This document shows, piece after piece, positions 19,477 to 28,726 of a stretch of DNA of 64,000 bases. This stretch comes from Pedobacter sp. Leaf170 (GTDB taxonomy: Bacteria > Bacteroidota > Bacteroidia > Sphingobacteriales > Sphingobacteriaceae). Where the stretch lies: NCBI RefSeq assembly GCF_920984665.1, contig NZ_CAKLBP010000006.1:302739-366738 (forward strand), in the 5' to 3' direction. The notes under the pieces are model-generated. The model saw only the letters and a program-made list of their open reading frames with translations, was not told the origin of the DNA and ran no database searches. The translations under genes were made by a program, and so were the position numbers. The first letter of the stretch is position 1. Each line of letters begins with the position of its first letter.

Positions 19477-21687
19477 TTATTGATGCGCCGCAGCAATAAT
19501 TTTGCGATACTTTGTATGTAAAGCGATTGCAGTTTGTACGGGATTACCAACCGTATTTAGTGGATAATCTTTTCGCATGTTAACCCACTTCCATTCCCAT
19601 TTACTTACCTCATCGTTAAATTGCTCTATATTAATTGGCTTTTTCTGTTGTATAGACTGTTCCATTTTGCCGAAAAATAGTTCCCAACGAGGTTTATAGA
19701 AATCGTTTAATAAGCCACTCCATTGCCTGCATGCGTATTCATTTAACGGACTTTTTGCATCGCCCCACAGTGTAATTAAATCTTTAGCATTCATTTCATA
19801 TAAAGCCTTTTCTTCAGCGTTATTGCCCCAGGCTCTTGCCTGGTTTACCCACGGACCAAGCATAAAATCTTTACGTGTGGCTAAAAGCTTATCCATATCG
19901 CTTATCAAGTCTAAAAATTTGGCTTTTTCTATTTGATAAGTTTTTAAATCACCTTTTTTATAAGCCTCTACAAATTTCCTTTGAACGGGTAAAGCGTAAT
20001 TTGCAAGCACTTGTCTGGTTACATCAACAATATCATATTGAAAACCATCACTCGTTTTACAAGCTGATGAAGCTTTTACAAATTCATCCCAGGCTGGTAA
20101 TAAATCTTTTTCATTATAATTTAAAGTCGTTTTTGCCCATCTGGTTAGCGAATCCAGTGTCGGGCGGGCTTGTATTATAGATTCAGCACCATCTCTAATG
20201 TATTTATCTTTTGGCACTGTATAAACGGTTTTTCTTAAAATATCCCATGCTTTTACTGCATTAGCGTTTTCAGTGCCGTACCTGTTTCTAACAAATTTTG
20301 GCAACCAGGTGTTAACATTAATCGGGGTAGATTGCCAGGTATTGGCCATCATTAATTCATAAAGTACCGGGTTTTGCTCTATCCCTTCCATACTTAAACC
20401 AATACCACTCATTTTTCCGCTTTGCGGATTGTTAAGTGCTGCGGCAGGCTCGGTAGCAACCACATCCATGCGACCAAAAAGATTTGTATTGCCGCCAAAA
20501 TTGTGCAGCATATTCCAAATCCAGGGTTTACCATAAAATCCATTTGTACGTTTCCAAACGGGTTCTATTTCTGTGGCTAAATCTAAAAGAATCATTTTAT
20601 CATCTGGCACAGCTTTTAAGAGAGCTTCCGTTTGAGGGTCTTTCCAGAATTTTCTATCGCTGTAAAAAAGCCAGCCTTGCATCACCCAAACGGCTTTAGG
20701 ATCTGCAGCAGACATGCCCGCATAAACTTTTGCAGTAAGTTTGCTCAAATATTCAGGCTCAGAAGATGGTGGTTCATTTTCATTAAAAGTATCTGCAGAG
20801 TACAAATGATCTGTTCCTAACATTTCCGTTTGTTTCAACAAAAATTTCTTACCAATTTCAGCAAACATCGGATCTTCGGCATCCAAAATATAGGTATCTG
20901 CAAAACCGTTAGTCCAGTTTGTGGCTTTCAATTTCGCATTCGGAAATTTATTTTTAAATGCAGCCGGAACGTGACCCGTAAATGCAGGCAATACAGGTTT
21001 CATACCTAAAGCACGTTGGCGGTTTAGTATTTTCTTTTGTAATTCGAAATGGCTTTTCATCCAGCTTACAGGAAGCGGACCACCCCAACCATCAATATTG
21101 CCCATCCAAAACCACGAAAAATAAGCAGGGCCTGTAAAAAATCCCTTCAGTTCATCGTCAGAAAAACCCATTTCTTTGTACAATAAATACCAGGTATATT
21201 CTTCGCCGGTAATGGCTAAAGGCATGTTAATACCATGTAGGGCCATCCAGTCTATTTCCTTTCCCCATCTTTCCCAGTCCCACCAGCTCATGCTGTAATT
21301 AAATGTGCAATAATTTAGGTAATAGCGGTACTCATAAGGCGTTAGTTTCCTAACTTTTTTACCAAGCAAAGGTAGCTTAGCGGGCAATTTTAAATTAGTG
21401 CCATTCCATGTAATTTGGCAATGCGCATATTCTGTTAAATAATGATAAAATGCAGATGCAATGGCTACTCCGCTACTTCCCCTTAAAACAATTTTATTTT
21501 GTTTGCTTTCGATTTCGAAAACGTCTTTACCATTTTCTGAAGCTATGCTTTGTGTAGTAAAATATTGATGCTGTTTCGGCAAAACACGCTCAATAAGCTG
21601 ATTAGAAGCGGTTAAAAAATCCTGCGACCATGTTTTACAAGAAATGAAGGTGAGCAGAGAAACGGATAATAATATTCTGTATTTCAT
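19477..21687 (-). CDS. GH89 alpha-N-acetylglucosaminidase (NAGLU-like)
   Basis: About 736 residues. The ATG at 21687 is chosen because its bases overlap the upstream stop as ATGA, and it starts a clean signal sequence (MKYRILLSVSLLTFISCKTW, possibly a lipoprotein Cys). GH89 hydrolyses terminal alpha-linked N-acetylglucosamine. Family landmarks: WWDWERWGKEIDWMALHGIN, GEEYTWYLLYKEMGF, FWMGNIDGWGGPLPVSW, catalytic Glu region DTFNENEPP (about 303-305) and GLSMEGIEQNPVLYELM (Glu about 434). Length and architecture match human NAGLU and clostridial GH89. The tight coupling to an HGSNAT-like acetyltransferase mirrors the consecutive human steps: acetylate terminal GlcN, then cleave GlcNAc. Confidence 0.95.
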   Translation of the reverse strand: MKYRILLSVSLLTFISCKTWSQDFLTASNQLIERVLPKQHQYFTTQSIASENGKDVFEIESKQNKIVLRGSSGVAIASAFYHYLTEYAHCQITWNGTNLKLPAKLPLLGKKVRKLTPYEYRYYLNYCTFNYSMSWWDWERWGKEIDWMALHGINMPLAITGEEYTWYLLYKEMGFSDDELKGFFTGPAYFSWFWMGNIDGWGGPLPVSWMKSHFELQKKILNRQRALGMKPVLPAFTGHVPAAFKNKFPNAKLKATNWTNGFADTYILDAEDPMFAEIGKKFLLKQTEMLGTDHLYSADTFNENEPPSSEPEYLSKLTAKVYAGMSAADPKAVWVMQGWLFYSDRKFWKDPQTEALLKAVPDDKMILLDLATEIEPVWKRTNGFYGKPWIWNMLHNFGGNTNLFGRMDVVATEPAAALNNPQSGKMSGIGLSMEGIEQNPVLYELMMANTWQSTPINVNTWLPKFVRNRYGTENANAVKAWDILRKTVYTVPKDKYIRDGAESIIQARPTLDSLTRWAKTTLNYNEKDLLPAWDEFVKASSACKTSDGFQYDIVDVTRQVLANYALPVQRKFVEAYKKGDLKTYQIEKAKFLDLISDMDKLLATRKDFMLGPWVNQARAWGNNAEEKALYEMNAKDLITLWGDAKSPLNEYACRQWSGLLNDFYKPRWELFFGKMEQSIQQKKPINIEQFNDEVSKWEWKWVNMRKDYPLNTVGNPVQTAIALHTKYRKIIAAAHQ

Positions 21688-22901
21688 ATTTTTAAAAACC
21701 ACTTTTTATCGTACAAAAATTTTAATAAGCAAATTTGAATAATGAAAACGCCGAACCATAACGCAGCTTGGTGATGATCATCAGCTAAAAAATTAATAAG
21801 GCCACCAAACACGAAACCAGAACTAGATTCGAAATTGAAGAAACCATGAGCGCAAACATAAATTAATATAGAATTTGTGCCAATCCAAACAAAAGGCAGG
21901 CTCCATTTATACATAGATTTTACATCGATGGTGTAATAAAATAGTGCAAAAATTAAGATGCTAAAACCACCGGCATAGAGCACGAAAGAACTTGTCCACA
22001 TGGTTTTATTAATTGGAAAAACTAAGCTCCAAACTAAACCTAAAATAATACATAAAATTCCGGCAAGTGCCATAAATATTGTTTTTTTTGTAGGATTTAC
22101 TTTTGGCAAATCAGCCTTTAAAACTGTACCTGCAAAAACACCCATCATTGCAGAACAAATGGCGGGTATTGTACTGAGCAACCCTTCCGGATCATAAAAA
22201 ACCCTGTGCAGCTTGCCCGGTAGAAATAATCTATCAACATAAGCTGCGAGGTTGCCTTCGGGTGTTAAAACCCCGCTTCCAAAACCGGGCACAGGTACAA
22301 AAATCATTAGCAGGTAATACCCTAATAAAATACCAATGAACCAGTAAATTTGCTTTTTTAGCGAGCTGTTTAAATAAATTAGTGCAGCAAAAAATGTAGA
22401 AAGCCCAATTCGCCCTAATACACTTGCAAAACGGGTGTTTTCATACCCGTTAAATTTAAATAAACCGTTTATAATTACACCAAGTGTGACAAGGATTAAG
22501 GTTCGCTTTATTAAGGCGTAATATATTTTCTTAGAATTCTGTTCTTGCGGATTTTGAAGATATTTATGATAAGAAAAAGGCATTGATACTCCGGATATGA
22601 AGATAAAAAGCGGGAAAATCAAATCATAAAAAGTAAATCCATTCCAAACAGAATGGTGCAATTGATTGCTTATACCTATAAAAAACTTTTCGAAAAAAGA
22701 CAGCGAATTATTGGTGCCAATAGTCCAATCAGTTGCATTACGAACCAGTCCGTTTTTTTTCATAATGGCATCTGCAATTCCATGAAAAATGCCTTCGCCA
22801 CTTACAATCCAAAACATATCAAAGCCCCTTAAAGCATCTAAAGAAATTAATCTTTTTGGCTTAGCACCTGATTCTGTTTTAGCTGTTTGTTCTGAATTCA
22901 T
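21684..22901 (-). CDS. NagX/HGSNAT-like transmembrane acetyltransferase (DUF5009)
   Basis: A 405-residue polytopic inner-membrane protein, about 10-11 hydrophobic helices, starting RLISLDALRGFDMFWIV, the acyltransferase-type first helix shared by this family. The human relative HGSNAT moves acetyl groups from cytosolic acetyl-CoA across a membrane to terminal alpha-D-glucosamine. Its active-site His (H269, in KHASWNGLTVADLVFPWF) has a clear counterpart here: H83 in HHSVWNGFTFYDLIFPLF. Translation is coupled to GH89 by a 4-bp ATGA overlap. Together they imply that a glycan with unacetylated alpha-GlcN ends is processed in the periplasm. Family firm; acetyl transfer in this protein is inferred from the conserved His and neighbour. 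Confidence 0.85.
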   Translation of the reverse strand: MNSEQTAKTESGAKPKRLISLDALRGFDMFWIVSGEGIFHGIADAIMKKNGLVRNATDWTIGTNNSLSFFEKFFIGISNQLHHSVWNGFTFYDLIFPLFIFISGVSMPFSYHKYLQNPQEQNSKKIYYALIKRTLILVTLGVIINGLFKFNGYENTRFASVLGRIGLSTFFAALIYLNSSLKKQIYWFIGILLGYYLLMIFVPVPGFGSGVLTPEGNLAAYVDRLFLPGKLHRVFYDPEGLLSTIPAICSAMMGVFAGTVLKADLPKVNPTKKTIFMALAGILCIILGLVWSLVFPINKTMWTSSFVLYAGGFSILIFALFYYTIDVKSMYKWSLPFVWIGTNSILIYVCAHGFFNFESSSGFVFGGLINFLADDHHQAALWFGVFIIQICLLKFLYDKKWFLKI

Positions 22902-22936
22902 TTTATGGTTTTAACGCAGCAAGCTGCCGTTAAAGA

Positions 22937-23917
22937 TTATTTAGTAATTGTAGTATTATAAATTACTTCGCCTTCATCATTAATGGTTTGCACTTTAATT
23001 TGATTGTTGGTTACGCTAAATAAGAAAAATCCATATTCAGAGGCGACCATTTCGGCATTAGGAATTAGTTTTACAGCTGTTTTTTCTGAAGCTGCACCCG
23101 ATATAAAATGGTGAGTTTTCCCGGCAGGCTTAATGTGTTGCAAACTATGCTCATGCCCGGTTAAATAAACATCAACATCATATTTTTTTAATGTAGATTC
23201 TAATGATGAACGAACGGCTTTTGTATCGTAACCTTCGGTTCGGCTGCCGCCTGTATATATTGGATGATGACCAACCACAATTTTCCATTTTATGGATGGA
23301 TCAGCTTCGCTAAGTGTTTTGGCCAACCATTTCTTTTGTGCAGTAGTATCTTGTCCTTTAACATTCGGGCCATATTCTGCGTTGTTGTAAAATTCTTTTA
23401 TTAATGGATTTGTATCGATAAAGGCAATCAGAACCTGATTATTTACATCACCGTTTATCGGGAATTTCTTTGCGTAATAGCGAGCCGGCATTTTCCATCT
23501 ACGACTAATTTTTGAATATTCTACCTGTGCATCGGGATTTGATTTATAATCGTGATTTCCTAAAACCACGTACCAATCCCATTGAAGAGAGAAATCTGTG
23601 TAAATATCTTCAAAAGATGTTCTAAAAAGCGGATCTTGGGCACTAATCACTCCACTAGGGTAAAAATTATCGCCAGTAGAAATAATGAATTGGGCCTTAA
23701 CATCTGTAGCGGTTATGCCCATTTGTTTGGCTACTTGTTTCTGATGGTCGGCGCCATTACGTCCCCAATCGCCCATGGCAATAAAATTAAGTGCTGCTGG
23801 TTCTTTAGCAATAATTTTAGGATAGGCTGAATTTGCTGGCGCAGATTTTAATAAAACCTGTGCATTTGCAAAAACACACATTAGCGAGAAGGATAATACA
23901 AGTAGTGGTTTAATCAT
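22937..23917 (-). CDS. Purple acid phosphatase-like metallophosphoesterase (ACP5 type)
   Basis: A 326-residue exported enzyme (signal ending VFANAQ) of the single-domain, tartrate-resistant acid phosphatase type. All five metallophosphatase blocks are visible: FIAMGDWGRNG, STGDNFYPSG, VLGNHDY, VVGHHPIYTGG and LTGHEHSLQ. It would remove phosphate from a phosphomonoester in the periplasm. It is the first gene after a strong terminator that follows susD, and 35 bp ahead of the acetyltransferase gene. In this operon the plausible substrate is an inositol phosphate or a phospho-sugar set free from the imported glycan. A general phosphate-scavenging role is possible, though its place in a glycan operon argues against that. 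Confidence 0.9.
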   Translation of the reverse strand: MIKPLLVLSFSLMCVFANAQVLLKSAPANSAYPKIIAKEPAALNFIAMGDWGRNGADHQKQVAKQMGITATDVKAQFIISTGDNFYPSGVISAQDPLFRTSFEDIYTDFSLQWDWYVVLGNHDYKSNPDAQVEYSKISRRWKMPARYYAKKFPINGDVNNQVLIAFIDTNPLIKEFYNNAEYGPNVKGQDTTAQKKWLAKTLSEADPSIKWKIVVGHHPIYTGGSRTEGYDTKAVRSSLESTLKKYDVDVYLTGHEHSLQHIKPAGKTHHFISGAASEKTAVKLIPNAEMVASEYGFFLFSVTNNQIKVQTINDEGEVIYNTTITK

Positions 23918-23961
23918 AGGTTTAGTTTGGGATGTGATTTATAAAATATAAAAATCATAAA

Positions 23962-24001
23962 AAAAGTTATTTCCCCAATAAGAATCGGAGAAATAACTTT
24001 T
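23962..24001 (-). terminator. Intrinsic terminator between susD and the phosphatase gene
   Basis: A perfect 12-bp stem (23962-23973 with 23990-24001) encloses a 16-nt loop that can add two more G-C pairs. Read on the minus strand, the stem is followed by a run of seven T residues. It starts 13 bp after the susD stop. It should end most transcripts after susCD and let only part of the polymerase reach the enzyme genes, giving receptor excess over enzymes. Confidence 0.85.
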
Positions 24002-24013
24002 AAGAAAAAAGGA

Positions 24014-25612
24014 TTAATTATATCCAGGATTCTGTTTTAGTTTCGGATTTAAAATTAGTGCCGAAGCAGGTATAGGCATTAAACGGTGGTAGGTCTGTGC
24101 ATCGGTTTTGAAACCCCATGTACCTTCATATTTACCAAAACGAATCATATCGTTACGGTGCCAGCATTCCCAAGCCATTTCTCTGCAACGCTCTTTGTAC
24201 AAATCTTCTAGCGTAACTGATGTCCAGGCTGGCGAAGTGGTACGAACCGCCCTTAATTGATTTACTAATGATAATGCAGTTTGACCTTGAGTAGGCGTAG
24301 CTCCGCGAAGAATCGATTCAGCTTTCATTAACAAAATATCTGAATATCTGAATACCGGTACATCATTGTTTTGATTTCTGCTGGATGAAGTACTATCACA
24401 ATAGAATTTATTGTTTCTGTATCCCATGTTCCACGCAATTTCATCATTTCCAGCATCAAATGGTCTCGCTGCATCTCTAAGTGTAACTGTTGGCGTAATA
24501 TCAACCTGGTAAGTAAGTGCAGCCGAACCATCTGCTCCGGTATAAAACTGATCATAACCTTTTTTAGTTGTTGCTACAGTTACTGGTCTGCCATCGTAAA
24601 AAGTCTGCAATCCTTTAATCCATTGAGCATTTCTTTTGTCATTCGCATCATTAAAATTAGCGTAGTATTCTGGTAAAGTGCTCATTGGTGCACTAGGTGT
24701 AAACTTTAAGCTAAATTTTTGTTGTAAAGAACGAGGTAGCGAGTAACGCGAATAAATCATATTACCACTGCTAAAACCCGGATCGAAAGGAATAGCAAAA
24801 ATGAATTCTTTAATTTGAGGTCCGTTATCGATAAAAAACATTTTTCTGTAATCGCTTTCTAAACCGTAAGGATTACCGGATGCAGTAATAATAGCATCAC
24901 ATGCAGCTACCGCTTCGTTATACTTTGGTGTTCCAATATATACTTCAGCATTTATATACATTTTTGCTAAAATAGCATAAGCCGAGTATTTGTTTGGACG
25001 ACCATAAGTTGCAGCACCAGTTGCACTGCTTAAATTTGGTAACACCTCTTTAAGTTCAGTCTCAATAAAACTGAATACTTGAGCTCTGGTTTTAGTTTCT
25101 GGTGGGGTTGTTTCTCCAAAGGTGGTCACAACTGGTATATTTCCCCATAAATCCATCATCATAAAGAAAGCTAAAGCTCTTGTTGCTTTTAATTCTGCTA
25201 TCGCAGATGTTTTGGCAGGCGATTCAGCAGCATCTTTAAGTAAAAATAAACTTTGATTTGCTTTACTTATTGTTCCCGATAGCCAGCCCCAACCACTACC
25301 AACGTGTCCGTTATCTTTAGTCCAGGTATGTTTATGATGGTTTTCAAAAACACCACCATCGTACCAGTTACCTCCACGAGCCGGCATAATAGCTTCATCA
25401 GTACTTAAAGACTGCATGAAGAAATAGTCCGTACTCCAGTTTTGACGTAGTTGAGTGTAAACCTGTCCAGTTAATTGAATATAATGCTGTTCGGTTTGTG
25501 GAAATGTTTCTGGAGTAAGTTGTGTCTCCACTTTCAAATCCAATTTATGGCAGGAAGTTAGTACGCCTAGCGATAAAGCTGTTCCTGCAATGTATTTGAT
25601 AAGATTTTTCAT
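24014..25612 (-). CDS. SusD/RagB-type surface glycan-binding lipoprotein
   Basis: A 532-residue lipoprotein: signal with lipobox LTSC (Cys21), then the alpha-helical TPR-rich SusD fold. Typical stretches include ATRALAFFMMMDLWGNIPVV, YSAYAILAKMYINAEVY and, near the C-terminus, LYKERCREMAWECWHRNDMIRF. It would bind oligosaccharides on the cell surface and close over the SusC pore. It follows SusC by 11 bp, the usual arrangement. Ligand specificity in SusD proteins is not readable from sequence. Confidence 0.96.
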   Translation of the reverse strand: MKNLIKYIAGTALSLGVLTSCHKLDLKVETQLTPETFPQTEQHYIQLTGQVYTQLRQNWSTDYFFMQSLSTDEAIMPARGGNWYDGGVFENHHKHTWTKDNGHVGSGWGWLSGTISKANQSLFLLKDAAESPAKTSAIAELKATRALAFFMMMDLWGNIPVVTTFGETTPPETKTRAQVFSFIETELKEVLPNLSSATGAATYGRPNKYSAYAILAKMYINAEVYIGTPKYNEAVAACDAIITASGNPYGLESDYRKMFFIDNGPQIKEFIFAIPFDPGFSSGNMIYSRYSLPRSLQQKFSLKFTPSAPMSTLPEYYANFNDANDKRNAQWIKGLQTFYDGRPVTVATTKKGYDQFYTGADGSAALTYQVDITPTVTLRDAARPFDAGNDEIAWNMGYRNNKFYCDSTSSSRNQNNDVPVFRYSDILLMKAESILRGATPTQGQTALSLVNQLRAVRTTSPAWTSVTLEDLYKERCREMAWECWHRNDMIRFGKYEGTWGFKTDAQTYHRLMPIPASALILNPKLKQNPGYN

Positions 25613-25623
25613 CTTCTTATTGT

Positions 25624-28600
25624 TTAATTAAATGACAAGTTTAAACCAAATAAAAATGTTCTGGTTTTAGGATAGAAGTTGTTGGTATCTACACCAGGAG
25701 CAGTACCACCTTGGTTAATCTCCGGATCGATACCTTTATATCCTGTTATAACAAATAAGTTATTAGCAGTTGTATATAAACGGATAGAATTCACACCTGG
25801 AATTAATCCTTTTTTGAAAGTATAACCTAGTGTTGCGTTGTCTAAACGTAAATAGCTGCCGTTTTCTAAAAATCTGCTAGAGTATTTTGGGGCATTAAAA
25901 TCGGCTGTCGATTCATTTTCTACCTCAACCGGGATATTAGTAAATTGTGCTGTACTCGGGCGGAACAAATCTGCACGGGTAACGTTCATAATTTTTAAAC
26001 CTAACGTAGCTCTCATGAACACACTTAAATCGAAATTTTTGTAGCGTATATTGTTTGACCAACCTAATAATACTTTTGGCTGCGCATCTCCCAGCACATA
26101 ATAATCTGTTTTATTAACTGGAGTTGTTGTTAAATTACCTGCTGCATCATAATATTGTGAAACACCATTTGCATTTTTGCCGGCATATTTGAAAGTATAG
26201 AATGTTCCAATCGCTTTTCCGGGACTAAGAATTTGTAAAGTAGCACCACTTTGTCCGGCACCATCTGGAGAAACACTTAATCTATCTTCAATATTAAATC
26301 TCGGATCATCCGATAGAGAAATAACCTTGTTTTTGTTATGCGCCAAGTTGAATCCTGTCGTCCAGCTAAAATTATCTGTAAGTACCGGCGTTCCGTTTAA
26401 CACAAATTCTATACCCTTATTGCTAAGGCTTCCAACGTTTGCAGTGTAAGAACCTGCTGGATATAAGTTGTTATCAACACCAAATGATAAAATTAAATCA
26501 GTTGTTTTCTTATCATACAAATCAACTGAACCAGATAAACGGCCATTTAATATACCGAAATCTAAACCGATGTTCGTTGTAGCTGTTTTTTCCCATTTCA
26601 AATCCGGGTTTTCATTTTGGATAGCACCATAAGCACCTTCTCTTGGCGAACCATTATAATAAAACTGCCCAACATTACCATAAATAAGCTTAGTTGTAAG
26701 TGGAGCAAATCCTAAAGAGTTACCTGCGATACCATAACTAGCTCTTAATTTTAAAGTTTTAATTAGCCCAACGTTTTTAAAGAAGCCTTCCTGGTCAATA
26801 TTCCAGGCTGCACCAACAGATGGGAAAATTCCCCATTTTTCGTTGCTACCGAAAACGTTAGAACCATCTCTTCTAATCGAACCTTGTAGCAAATATTTGT
26901 TTTTATAGTTATAATTTACCCTTGCAAAGTCAGAAATCATTAAAATTTCCTGAAAAGTAGTGCCCGGGTTATAATCAACTCTAAAATCAGTTACTGCATA
27001 AGGATTTCCTAAACCTAAATTGTTATAACCTACCTGATTAATTGGAAAGTTGGTTGAACTGGTTTGGAAACCATCATTGTTTAATGATTGTTGGTAAGAA
27101 TAACCAACCACAGCATTAATATCATGGTCGCCAAATTTCTTATTCCAGGTTAAATAGGTTTCGATAATTTTATTTGTGTTTTGATAAGCATTTCTAATTG
27201 CCAAACCATCTTTACCGGTTAACGTTACGAAACCAGGATTTGCCGGTGGGTCTGGCGTATTCCTAACATTGTTATATCTTGAGGTATAAACACTGTTGTA
27301 AAATGCACCGTAAACATTTTGGCTATTCTGATATGAAGCCGAAACATCGTAAGAGAAACCCCAAGGTAATTTTAAGTTTACTGTTAAATTCCCTAAAATA
27401 TTTTTGTTTTTTAGATTCTCTTTACCATTATCAATCATCGAAACCGGATTGTAGTAACTACTCTGAATTAAGTTGTCAAAATAAGTTCCGTCTGGATTTT
27501 TTACTGGTGATGTAGGTAAATATGTAAGCATCTGCGCCAATACCGTGTTACGGTAAGGAACTAAATTTGCATTAGTTACCGAATTGCTGATGTTTAAACC
27601 AATCTTTAATTTATCGTTTAGTGCTTTTTGCTCAATACCAATACGACCGATAAATCTATTTAAATCGCTCGATTTGATAACACCCTCTTGTTTAAAATAG
27701 TTTAAACTTGCATTATAAGTTGTTTTTTCTGAACCTCCGCTTAGCGAAATATTATGATTCTGAGATAAAGCATTACTACGCTGTACCTCATCCTGCCAGT
27801 TGGTATTTGCACCTTTATCATTTGCAGGCGTTAGTGCATAATTGTTTTTAGCAAGGAATGCTTTTAGTTGGTTAGCATCCATCATTTCATATCGGTTAGA
27901 AACATTTTCTACACCAAAATATCCATTGTATGCAATTTGAGTTTGACCGGCCACACCTCTTTTAGTAGTAACCATAATTACACCATTAGCCGCTCTGTTA
28001 CCATAAATTGCAGCAGCAGCAGCATCTTTTAATACATCAATAGATGCAATATCATCAGGTGCCAAGATGGAAATATCTGCACCAACAACACCATCAATAA
28101 CAAATAACGGAGATTGAGCACCATCTCTTAAAGTAGAAGCACCACGCAAAATAATTGCTGCATTTCTATTCGGGTCTCCACTTCGTGTGATGTTTAAACC
28201 CGGTACTTTACCTTGCAACATCTGCCCAACATCGCTAATGGCACCTCTATTTAAATCGTCGCCTTTAACGGTAGAAATAGAACTCGTTAAAGCTTTTCTC
28301 GAACTTTTACCATATCCTACAACAACAACATCGTTTAATGATGCGGTTGCATCTACAAGGGTTACCTGGTAAGTTGAAGCATTGGTAACTGTAACTTCTT
28401 TAGTTTCGTAACCCATAAAACTAAAGAGGATTTTATCGCCGGTTTTGGCAGTAATTGTAAATGAACCATCAGCACCACTTGAGGTTGCTTTGTTGGTTCC
28501 CTTTACCACAATTGATGCACCTGTAACAGGTTGTTTCGCATTATCAGATAAAGTTCCGGTAATTTTTCGCTCGGTTTGAGCGTAGGCATTGTTGAACGAT

Positions 28601-28665
28601 TGTGCAACAAGCATGAGCAGCAAAAGAATGCAACTGTACTTTAAGCCTGTAATTCTAAATCTCAT
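25624..28665 (-). CDS. SusC/RagA-type TonB-dependent outer-membrane receptor
   Basis: A complete 1013-residue receptor. It has a signal peptide (AYAQ), a carboxypeptidase-D-like domain (about 35-112), the SusC signature DVVVVGYGKSSRKALTSSIS, a plug with YGNRAANGVIMVTTKRG, and a 22-strand barrel ending TRTFLFGLNLSFN with a terminal Phe/Asn suited to barrel assembly. Unlike FecA-type SusC proteins it shows no extra N-terminal sigma-signalling domain, which fits control by the LacI protein rather than an ECF/anti-sigma pair. It lies 61 bp downstream of the myo-inositol oxygenase gene and probably shares its transcript. Confidence 0.97.
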   Translation of the reverse strand: MRFRITGLKYSCILLLLMLVAQSFNNAYAQTERKITGTLSDNAKQPVTGASIVVKGTNKATSSGADGSFTITAKTGDKILFSFMGYETKEVTVTNASTYQVTLVDATASLNDVVVVGYGKSSRKALTSSISTVKGDDLNRGAISDVGQMLQGKVPGLNITRSGDPNRNAAIILRGASTLRDGAQSPLFVIDGVVGADISILAPDDIASIDVLKDAAAAAIYGNRAANGVIMVTTKRGVAGQTQIAYNGYFGVENVSNRYEMMDANQLKAFLAKNNYALTPANDKGANTNWQDEVQRSNALSQNHNISLSGGSEKTTYNASLNYFKQEGVIKSSDLNRFIGRIGIEQKALNDKLKIGLNISNSVTNANLVPYRNTVLAQMLTYLPTSPVKNPDGTYFDNLIQSSYYNPVSMIDNGKENLKNKNILGNLTVNLKLPWGFSYDVSASYQNSQNVYGAFYNSVYTSRYNNVRNTPDPPANPGFVTLTGKDGLAIRNAYQNTNKIIETYLTWNKKFGDHDINAVVGYSYQQSLNNDGFQTSSTNFPINQVGYNNLGLGNPYAVTDFRVDYNPGTTFQEILMISDFARVNYNYKNKYLLQGSIRRDGSNVFGSNEKWGIFPSVGAAWNIDQEGFFKNVGLIKTLKLRASYGIAGNSLGFAPLTTKLIYGNVGQFYYNGSPREGAYGAIQNENPDLKWEKTATTNIGLDFGILNGRLSGSVDLYDKKTTDLILSFGVDNNLYPAGSYTANVGSLSNKGIEFVLNGTPVLTDNFSWTTGFNLAHNKNKVISLSDDPRFNIEDRLSVSPDGAGQSGATLQILSPGKAIGTFYTFKYAGKNANGVSQYYDAAGNLTTTPVNKTDYYVLGDAQPKVLLGWSNNIRYKNFDLSVFMRATLGLKIMNVTRADLFRPSTAQFTNIPVEVENESTADFNAPKYSSRFLENGSYLRLDNATLGYTFKKGLIPGVNSIRLYTTANNLFVITGYKGIDPEINQGGTAPGVDTNNFYPKTRTFLFGLNLSFN

Positions 28666-28726
28666 GGTTTTGTAGATTTGGGTTCATAAATTGTTAGTTA
28701 AATTTGGTTATTAAAGATTTTTATAA

